From NCBI GenBank assembly GCA_937876995.1, contig CALEFD010000055.1, positions 1 to 12,180 on the forward strand: a stretch of DNA of 12,180 nt, written 5' to 3'. How positions within the stretch are numbered: position 1 is the first letter of the stretch; each line of letters starts with the position of its first letter. Shown piece after piece: positions 6,715 through 12,180 of this stretch. Source of the DNA: an uncultured Bacteroidales bacterium. Its GTDB lineage: Bacteria; Bacteroidota; Bacteroidia; Bacteroidales; Bacteroidaceae. The notes beneath the pieces are model-generated. The model saw only the letters and a program-made list of their open reading frames with translations, did not search any database and had not been told where the DNA came from. A program made the position numbers and the translations under genes.

Positions 6715-8037
6715 TTATGCTTTGGGCCAATAGTTCTCTACCAATTCAGCCTTGATATTTACCTCTTCCGGTTGGAAATATGTTGCAAACAACTTCCATG
6801 CTACATCAAGCATTTCTGTTGTATCTAAATTCACATCAATTGCCAAAAGCTGGTTTGAATAGTCTTTAGCAAAATTCAATGTACGTTCATCGTAATCGGT
6901 CAAATCGAAACCATTCTCTAGTTTAGTCTTTGCATTTGCAGCATCTGAATATAGACGTACTGCAGCATTCATAACCTGAGGATGGTCTTTTCTTGTCTTC
7001 TTACCGTTAACCAACTGTTTCAAACGTGACAGTGAACGGAATGGGTCAACAATAACCTTACCTATATCGCTATCTCTACGCAGGAACAACTGACCTTCCG
7101 TAATATAACCGGTATTATCAGGTACAGCGTGAGTAATATCACCGCCTGACAATGTTGTTACAGCGATAATTGTGATAGAACCACCCGATGGGAACTGAAC
7201 GGCCTTTTCATAAATCTTTGCCAAATCGGAATAGAGTGAACCCGGCATTGAGTCTTTTGATGGAATCTGGTCCATACGGTTAGACACAATAGCCAGAGCA
7301 TCGGCGTATGAAGTCATATCGCTCAACAACACCAACACTTTTTCATTCTTCTCTACAGCAAAATATTCTGCTGCAGTAAGTGACATATCAGGAATAAGAA
7401 GACGCTCTACAGCAGGGTCTTCTGTAGTATTCATAAAACAGATAATACGGTCTAACGCACCTGCATTTGAAAAGACATTCTTAAAGTATAGATAGTCATC
7501 GTTTGTCATACCCATACCGCCCAAAATAATCTTATCTGCCTTTGCACGCAGAGCTACAGTAGCCATAACCTGATTAAATGGTTGGTCTGGATCTGCAAAG
7601 AAAGGAATCTTCTGACCAGATACCAATGTATTGTTCAAGTCGATACCTGCAATACCTGTTGCAATCAGTTCCGATGGCTGTTTTCTACGTACAGGATTTA
7701 CAGAAGGGCCGCCTATCTCTACTTCCCTACCTTCAATTTCCGGACCACCATCAATAGGATTACCGTATGCATTGAAGAAACGTCCTGACAGTTGTTCGCT
7801 TACCTTCAAAGATGGAGCTTTACCCATAAATACCACTTCGGCATCGGTAGGAATACCGTTTGTACCCTGGAATACCTGAAGCGTAACTTCATCGCCGGAA
7901 ATCTTAACTACCTGAGCCAATCTTCCGTCAATAATAGCCAATTCGTCATAACCTACGCCTGTTGCTTTAAGAGAACAGGTTGCCTTAGTTATCTGGCTAA
8001 TCTTTGTATATATTTTTTGAAATGCTTTCGTAGTCAT
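6715..8037 (-). CDS. atpB: V/A-type ATPase subunit B (non-catalytic nucleotide-binding-fold subunit)
   Basis: At 440 residues, it alternates with subunit A in the A3B3 head. The N-terminal beta barrel (about 20-75) precedes the RecA-like core. As in all B subunits the Walker A P-loop is missing: after SGQK (140-143) the sequence runs IPFFADPDQPFNQV with no GKT/S. The Walker B-like strand VLVLLSDMTSYADAL (234-248) is present. So is SLSRLK (335-340), whose Arg338 fits the position of the arginine that reaches the catalytic site of the neighbouring A subunit. The stretch DPDQPF and the following KIILGGMGMTNDDYLYF are unlike the archaeal-type SGSGLPHN segment and place it in the bacterial Bacteroidota/spirochaete/chlamydia-like group (inference). 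Its start is 10 bases after the subunit A stop. Confidence 0.97.
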   Translation of the reverse strand: MTTKAFQKIYTKISQITKATCSLKATGVGYDELAIIDGRLAQVVKISGDEVTLQVFQGTNGIPTDAEVVFMGKAPSLKVSEQLSGRFFNAYGNPIDGGPEIEGREVEIGGPSVNPVRRKQPSELIATGIAGIDLNNTLVSGQKIPFFADPDQPFNQVMATVALRAKADKIILGGMGMTNDDYLYFKNVFSNAGALDRIICFMNTTEDPAVERLLIPDMSLTAAEYFAVEKNEKVLVLLSDMTSYADALAIVSNRMDQIPSKDSMPGSLYSDLAKIYEKAVQFPSGGSITIIAVTTLSGGDITHAVPDNTGYITEGQLFLRRDSDIGKVIVDPFRSLSRLKQLVNGKKTRKDHPQVMNAAVRLYSDAANAKTKLENGFDLTDYDERTLNFAKDYSNQLLAIDVNLDTTEMLDVAWKLFATYFQPEEVNIKAELVENYWPKA

Positions 8038-8047
8038 AACTCTTTAT

Positions 8048-9805
8048 TTATGCTTTTTTACGCTCTGAAATCAACTTATCAAGTTCTTCTTCGTACTTAC
8101 GATACTTCTCCGATTCAAATTCTGAATAGTTCATCTGTTTGCAGATATTGATAATCTTCTTGAAGAAATCAATTACCTGTTGGAATGTTTCAAATTCAAA
8201 ATCGGAATGACAAATATCTATTACTCTGTTTACTATAGTCTCCTGTCTTACAATAGGAGTTACTGCATCAATTTCATCGAATGCATCCTGCTGCAGAATG
8301 ATAAAGTCTATAAGTTCAGCCTTCCAGAATGTAACGTGATAATCTACAGGAACACCATCGTCACCTAAGATATTGATCTGTTCCGATATTTCCTTACCTC
8401 TTAACAGACGGGTTTTAAGTTCATTAACCTTTTCCAACCACTCTCCGTTAATCTGCTTGCTTATATATTCATCAAATTCAGGATACTCAATGTACTTGGA
8501 ATATGAATCAATTGGGTTGATAGCCGGATAACGTTTCTTATCAGCACGCTCCTGTTCAAGAGCATAGAAACAACGAGCTACCTTCTTAGTATTTTCTGTT
8601 ACAGGTTCCTTCAAGTTACCACCTGCCGGCGATACTGTACCTATGAAAGTAATTGAACCAGGCTGACCATTGTTAAGTACTACATAACCTGCACGACCGT
8701 AGAAGTTTGCAATGATAGATGATATATCCATTGGGAATGCATCCGGACCGGGAAGTTCCTCCATACGGTTAGACATCTCACGCAAAGCCTGTGCCCAACG
8801 GCTGGTTGAATCGGCCATAAGCAGAACTCTCAAACCCATTGAACGATAATACTCAGCTATAGACATTGCAGTATATACAGATGCTTCACGGGCAGCTACA
8901 GGCATGTTAGATGTATTAGCTATAATGATGGTTCTCTCCATCAACTTTCTTCCTGTATGTGGGTCATCCAATTCAGGGAATTCGGTAAAGATTTCCACAA
9001 CCTCGTTTGCACGTTCACCGCAAGCAGCTATAATAACAATATCAGCTTCTGCCTGTTTTGATATAGCGTGCTGTAGCACAGTCTTACCTGTACCGAAAGG
9101 ACCTGGAATAAATCCGGTACCACCCTCTACTATAGGATTCAGTGTATCAATAGAACGAACACCAGTCTCCAATAGTTTAAATGGACGTGGTTTCTCCTGA
9201 TAGTTTGTCATAGCCAATTTTACAGGCCATTTCTGTATCATATTTACTTCTAACTGTTCACCTTTTGCATTTTCCAGAACAGCTACAGTATCTATAATTC
9301 TGTAATCACCTTCGGCTACTATACTCTTGATAGTATATGTTCCTTCCATTTGGAAAGGAGTCATAATCTTTAGTTTCTGAAAGTTTTCCTCTACTTCACC
9401 CAACCAATCTGACGCTTTTACCTGATCGCCTACCTTTGCAAGCGGAATAAAATGCCACAATTTATCATTATCAAGAGGATAAGTATATTCTCCGCGTTTC
9501 AAAAAAACACCGGTCATCTTATCCAAGTCATTCTGTAGTCCGTCATAGTTATGTGATAACATACCGGGACCCAGTGTAACCTCCAGCATATGCTCAGTAA
9601 ATTCTGCTGTTGCACCAACCATCAGTCCACGAGTGCTTTCAAACACCTGAACATATACGTTGTCGCCAACCACCTTAATAACCTCGGCCATTAACTTATC
9701 GCCGCCGGTTTCAATAAAACAGATTTCATTCTGAGCAACAGGGCCATCAACCTTCAATGTCACCATATTGGCAATGACACCACTTACAATACCTTTTGTT
9801 GCCAT
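8048..9805 (-). CDS. atpA: V/A-type ATPase subunit A (catalytic, ATP-hydrolysing)
   Basis: At 585 residues, this is the catalytic subunit of the soluble head. In order: an N-terminal beta barrel (about 1-70); the extra 'non-homologous' region typical of A subunits (about 105-190); the RecA-like core with Walker A GPFGTGKT (235-242, Lys241); the catalytic glutamate Glu264 in ACGERANEV; Walker B LLMADSTSRWAQALRE (328-343, Asp332); the SPAGGNLKEPVTENT segment (392-406); and a helical C-terminus. All catalytic residues look intact. The length matches the family (about 580-600). A threonine stands in the P-loop where many relatives have Ala or Cys, a mild variation. Neighbours: the DUF2764 gene ends 25 bases upstream, and subunit B starts 10 bases downstream. 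Confidence 0.98.
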   Translation of the reverse strand: MATKGIVSGVIANMVTLKVDGPVAQNEICFIETGGDKLMAEVIKVVGDNVYVQVFESTRGLMVGATAEFTEHMLEVTLGPGMLSHNYDGLQNDLDKMTGVFLKRGEYTYPLDNDKLWHFIPLAKVGDQVKASDWLGEVEENFQKLKIMTPFQMEGTYTIKSIVAEGDYRIIDTVAVLENAKGEQLEVNMIQKWPVKLAMTNYQEKPRPFKLLETGVRSIDTLNPIVEGGTGFIPGPFGTGKTVLQHAISKQAEADIVIIAACGERANEVVEIFTEFPELDDPHTGRKLMERTIIIANTSNMPVAAREASVYTAMSIAEYYRSMGLRVLLMADSTSRWAQALREMSNRMEELPGPDAFPMDISSIIANFYGRAGYVVLNNGQPGSITFIGTVSPAGGNLKEPVTENTKKVARCFYALEQERADKKRYPAINPIDSYSKYIEYPEFDEYISKQINGEWLEKVNELKTRLLRGKEISEQINILGDDGVPVDYHVTFWKAELIDFIILQQDAFDEIDAVTPIVRQETIVNRVIDICHSDFEFETFQQVIDFFKKIINICKQMNYSEFESEKYRKYEEELDKLISERKKA

Positions 9806-9830
9806 CTATTATTTTGTTTTAGTTATTATC

Positions 9831-10700
9831 TTATTCAGTAGGTACAGTTACCTCACTCTTCAAATTACCGATTAGTGTACGGAACAACTGCTGACCTTTT
9901 TCTTTATCAAGAGTTGACCACCTTTCCACCATCAACAATTTTTCTACAAACACAAACAGTTTCTCAATGGAGAAATAGTTGAAAAAGCTATTCTCTTCCA
10001 ACCAATTCCATTTTAACAGATCTATTTTTCTCTCTCTGCTTGCCAAATCGCTATCTTCCAGAATAGCCATCAAGCTATCCAAATAACCTATTGCAAACGA
10101 GAGTCCCCAATCGCGTGCGCCCGATGTCTTTAGTGCATCTGCCACATCGCCACCACCTACTATATAATTTGTTACATCAAGAGAATATTTCCTTGCAGTG
10201 TATGCAGTAATTATATTCTTTACATCCAAATTATACTGATACCAAGTAGCAATAAATTTGTTATCTACCTTAGTGGCATATTCATAAAACAGAGCCTGCA
10301 ATTTATCTTCTAAAAGAGAATTTGCTGAATTTTCCGCACTGAAATACTGTTGTAAAAAACTATACAGATATTCAGGACATTCAAATGGAGCTTTGTCGCC
10401 CTGCTTTGCAGCCATTATCAGTTCAGCCAACTGTTCCACCTGTAACAAACCATTGTTGTTACATAGCGAAGCATTTGCTAAAATAGATTCTGTAGATAGA
10501 TTGGTGTCGGTTGCTCTCAGTAAAGCCAACAAATTACGTTGGTCGTACTGCTGAAAAATAAGATCTACTAACCGTCTGTCCTTTTCAGTTAAAGAGGGAT
10601 ATATCTCTTCCCTGAAAGCACTGACAGAATAACTGCTTTTTTCATTGTCAAATGAAATATCAGCTAAACCGGCTACCAGATAGTAATAGTTCATCGACAT
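9831..10700 (-). CDS. DUF2764-family ATPase-associated protein, likely subunit C substitute
   Basis: A 289-residue, mostly helical soluble protein without signal peptide or membrane helix. The opening YYYLVAGLADISFD is characteristic of the DUF2764 family, encoded between E and A in V/A-ATPase operons of Bacteroidota. Chlamydia and Borrelia carry an unnamed gene in the same position. Position and size (archaeal/Thermus C is about 320 residues) suggest that it fills the role of subunit C (d), the socket joining the central shaft to the K ring; this is inference, as no sequence motif proves it. Aromatic-rich patches recur, e.g. ATWYQYN and NSFFNYF. It begins five bases after the E stop. Met3 is an alternative start. 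It is certainly a genuine gene of this operon; its exact function is uncertain. Confidence 0.85.
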   Translation of the reverse strand: MSMNYYYLVAGLADISFDNEKSSYSVSAFREEIYPSLTEKDRRLVDLIFQQYDQRNLLALLRATDTNLSTESILANASLCNNNGLLQVEQLAELIMAAKQGDKAPFECPEYLYSFLQQYFSAENSANSLLEDKLQALFYEYATKVDNKFIATWYQYNLDVKNIITAYTARKYSLDVTNYIVGGGDVADALKTSGARDWGLSFAIGYLDSLMAILEDSDLASRERKIDLLKWNWLEENSFFNYFSIEKLFVFVEKLLMVERWSTLDKEKGQQLFRTLIGNLKSEVTVPTE

Positions 10701-10705
10701 TTAAA

Positions 10706-11296
10706 TTAAAAAAGAGTTTCTACTATTTGTGGACGCAAGAATGATTTGAAGTAATTTTCAAATTCATCTTCACCAAAATTCATCTTGTAAGAACCATCGG
10801 CAGGCGATACAGAGAATAGTGTATCCAAACCATTAACCTGTTTAATTTCTACGCCCTTATCAAGAAGTTCCTTTGCTTTAGACATAAAGTACTTCTTCAA
10901 CTCTTCTGCATCGGCAACAGAAATAACAATCTGCTCATTTTCAGCCCATTTAGAAGCCAACTGAACAATAAACTGGTTCAAATAATCTTTCTGTGAAACA
11001 AAACCTGAAACCTCCTCCTTAACAATTGTATCTGTTACTACAGATGCAACTTCAGATTTCAAAGCATTTAAAGCCTGAGATGCATATAATTTCAACTCTT
11101 TTGTTGTATTCTCAGACATTTCAGCAGCACTTTTTTTTGCAGCCTCTACTATTGAATTGGCCTGTGCCTTTGCATCAGCCAGAATCTGTTCAGCTTGAGC
11201 TTTTGCATCAGCCAACACCTTTTCTGCTTCCGCCTGTCCCTTAACTACACCTTCATTATAAATAATATCGGTTAGTTCTTGAATCTTATTATTCAT
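10706..11296 (-). CDS. atpE: V/A-type ATPase subunit E (peripheral stalk)
   Basis: A 196-residue, first gene of the operon. Residues 1-75 form a long Ala/Lys/Glu-rich helix including two tandem 11-residue units (LADAKAQAE, then LADAKAQAN), as expected for the hendecad coiled coil of the E peripheral stalk. Residues 95-196 form the globular C-terminal domain that caps the A3B3 head, ending in FLRPQIVETLF. In Thermus the E helix pairs with a separate G subunit; no G gene is seen here. The start at 11296 is the only sensible one and is preceded by a promoter-like box ending 38 bases upstream. No obvious Shine-Dalgarno is present; the leader is A/T-rich, as usual in this phylum. Confidence 0.93.
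   Translation of the reverse strand: MNNKIQELTDIIYNEGVVKGQAEAEKVLADAKAQAEQILADAKAQANSIVEAAKKSAAEMSENTTKELKLYASQALNALKSEVASVVTDTIVKEEVSGFVSQKDYLNQFIVQLASKWAENEQIVISVADAEELKKYFMSKAKELLDKGVEIKQVNGLDTLFSVSPADGSYKMNFGEDEFENYFKSFLRPQIVETLF
11153..11218 (-). repeat. Two tandem 33-base units inside atpE
   Basis: Residues 27-37 and 38-48 of subunit E are near copies (LADAKAQAE / LADAKAQAN). The DNA repeats too, with GGCTGATGCAAA shared, which suggests a small in-frame duplication. The 11-residue period fits the right-handed coiled coil of the stalk, so the length change would keep register. Confidence 0.7.
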
Positions 11297-11334
11297 ATAT
11301 TTATATTTTAATTATTACATTCTATTTCACCATA

Positions 11335-11342
11335 CAAAGTAA
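11335..11342 (-). promoter_or_regulatory. Candidate -7 box of the ATPase operon
   Basis: TTACTTTG on the minus strand, a near match to the Bacteroides TAnnTTTG box, ending 38 bases before the atpE start. A transcript would begin near 11328 with a leader of about 30 bases. No clear -33 TTTG is present at the usual distance, so the call is moderate. It is the only such box found between atpE and the hairpin at 11423-11466. Confidence 0.42.
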
Positions 11343-11422
11343 CAAAGAATAAAGCAATATTCCTATTTTTACTGACATAATTTATTGCTTTTTGACCACT
11401 ATTGAACTATAGAAACAATTCT

Positions 11423-11466
11423 AAAAAAATATTGCGGATTAGTTTTTTTCTCTACCAATCCGCAAT
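11423..11466 (-). terminator. Terminator-like hairpin upstream of the ATPase promoter
   Basis: Perfect 10-base arms ATTGCGGATT (11431-11440) and AATCCGCAAT (11457-11466) enclose a 16-base loop. On the minus strand the hairpin is followed by ATTTTTTTAG, the layout of an intrinsic terminator. It would stop any transcript entering from the right before the atpE promoter. No protein gene lies directly upstream of it within the window. Confidence 0.6.
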
Positions 11467-11709
11467 CTGTGTGTCCTCTAATGTTCCTATAACTAGTAAA
11501 ACACTATATCTATTTGGTTGCATTAACAATTGTGACCATACAACTTATGTATATATTGAGTCAAGTTGCTTGTGTGTTTCATGTAAATGTAGATTAAAGT
11601 TCTATATTGATTATTTATAATTATCAAATTTATCAACAAAAGAACAATCAAATTCTAACTATAGCATATACTATTCCAATGCATTAATTAGTTGTAAATA
11701 GCCACAAAT
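11467..11709. other. AT-rich stretch between two minus-strand hairpins, no gene seen
   Basis: About 240 bases without a convincing reading frame on either strand; the longest minus-strand ATG frame I followed is under 20 codons. It is bounded on both sides by hairpins with minus-strand T-tracts. It could be the body of a non-coding transcript if the right-hand hairpin is read through, but no known RNA family is recognisable. Confidence 0.4.
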
Positions 11710-11760
11710 AAAAACAACGAAAGCCTGCCACGTCGTTTGGCGTGTTACAGACTTTCGTTC
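11708..11760 (-). ncRNA. Candidate very short RNA, promoter plus terminator hairpin only
   Basis: A strong promoter-like pair (11765-11795) would start transcription near 11760. The RNA would consist almost only of the hairpin at 11716-11759 and end in its T-tract about 50 bases later. This may be a genuine mini-RNA, an abortive or attenuated leader, or simply a chance junction of a promoter and a terminator. No homologous family is recognised. Confidence 0.25.
11710..11759 (-). terminator. Long hairpin with minus-strand T-tract
   Basis: Arms at 11716-11727 and 11748-11759 pair over 12 positions; the single non-Watson-Crick position is a G-U wobble in minus-strand RNA. An inner CACG/CGTG pairing (11729-11732 with 11741-11744) extends the stem. 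On the minus strand it is followed by GTTTTTATTTG. On the plus strand no T-tract follows. The shape is that of an intrinsic terminator. Confidence 0.6.
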
Positions 11761-11764
11761 TGCG

Positions 11765-11795
11765 CAAAAGTATAATTAATTCCTAAAATAAGCAA
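11765..11795 (-). promoter_or_regulatory. Strong Bacteroides-type promoter candidate
   Basis: TACTTTTG (11765-11772 on the minus strand) fits TAnnTTTG exactly and is followed by C. A TTG (11793-11795) sits 20 bases upstream, in the -33 region. This is the best promoter match in the window. Transcription would start near 11760, right at the edge of the long hairpin, not near any gene. Confidence 0.5.
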
Positions 11796-12180
11796 GAAAT
11801 AATTAAAAAAAATAGCCACATATATTTTTTTGACAACGCACTAAACAAGTAATTTTTCTCAACAAATCACACCAAATAAACATCTAAAACGAACATTTGG
11901 ATATAAATAGAAAACAGAAGATAGAATTCATTAACGGATATTATAAAATAAACAAACGTCTGGATTTAGAGCATAAGAAACAAGGTAAAATTGACTCAAA
12001 GTAAATACCCTAATAGTAGTGGAAACAACAACAAACATAATAAAATACTTGCAATATTATAAACATAATTTAGAGTATATGTATAATATGGCGTTCCTTT
12101 TTTTTGATGATAAACAATATTGGAAGTGAACACTCACCCAGAAGCTCATTACTTAGTGAAAACTATGATTTTTCTAGATA
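11796..12180. other. AT-rich gene-free right end
   Basis: I see no supportable gene in these 385 bases. Open stretches are short and lack convincing starts, and there are several A or T runs (e.g. T9 at 12107-12115). A box CAAAGTAA at 11997-12004, TTACTTTG on the minus strand, repeats the motif seen before two genes here, but nothing lies at the matching distance downstream. An ATG at 12165 begins a plus-strand frame still open at the window edge; it is too short to judge. Confidence 0.5.

Noticed and set aside
11402..11620. Plus-strand 72-codon reading frame in the AT-rich right region
   Set aside because: It spans the terminator-like hairpin at 11423-11466, has a composition expected of translated AT-rich DNA (many Cys, Tyr, Ser), and shows no domain, signal or ribosome-binding site.
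11888..12004. Plus-strand open stretch of 38 codons ending in Lys-rich EHKKQGKIDSK, looking at first like a transposase remnant
   Set aside because: It has no start codon, no recognisable motif and no terminal inverted repeats nearby; a stretch of this length is expected by chance in such A-rich DNA.
11297..12180. Search for tRNA, rRNA, CRISPR array or insertion sequence in the gene-poor end
   Set aside because: No cloverleaf-like arms, regularly spaced repeats, long terminal inverted repeats or transposase motifs were found by eye.

Overview
The window looks like a chromosomal segment of an anaerobic Bacteroidota bacterium, probably Bacteroidales. This rests on AT-rich intergenic DNA, promoter-like boxes of the Bacteroides type (TAnnTTTG at about -7), secreted lipoproteins with short lipoboxes, a DUF3244-type secreted protein, and a V/A-type ATPase operon in the gene order E-DUF2764-A-B-D-I-K. 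Every gene supported here is on the minus strand, so transcription runs from the right end to the left end. Genus and species cannot be fixed from this sequence alone.

Right part (about 11297-12180): roughly 880 bases with no convincing protein gene. It holds the likely promoter of the ATPase operon, a minus-strand terminator-like hairpin (11423-11466), and a compact promoter-hairpin-T-tract unit (11710-11795) that could make a very short RNA.

Central part (3805-11296): seven tightly packed genes for a V/A-type ATPase. E is the peripheral stalk. The DUF2764 protein probably stands in for central-stalk subunit C. A is the catalytic subunit, B the non-catalytic subunit, D the rotor shaft, I the membrane stator and K the proteolipid rotor. 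Gaps are 2 to 37 bases, so this is almost certainly one operon. No F, G or classical C gene is present. K keeps all the side-chain positions that bind sodium in the Enterococcus hirae rotor ring, so the enzyme is predicted to be Na+-coupled. Two consecutive intrinsic terminators (3751-3785 and 3693-3723) close the operon.

Left part (1-3623): a group of exported proteins. It starts with a small DUF3244-like secreted protein. A possible operon of three lipoproteins follows: a transglutaminase-like enzyme with a discoidin-like C-terminus, an unrecognised 311-residue lipoprotein, and the N-terminus of a lipoprotein with a fibronectin-III-like segment that runs off the window. The functional link among these proteins, and between them and the ATPase, is unknown; the tandem terminators suggest independent expression.

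No clearly novel system was found. The best leads are the predicted Na+ specificity, the reduced subunit set, the possible mini-RNA upstream of the ATPase operon, and the uncharacterised lipoprotein group.
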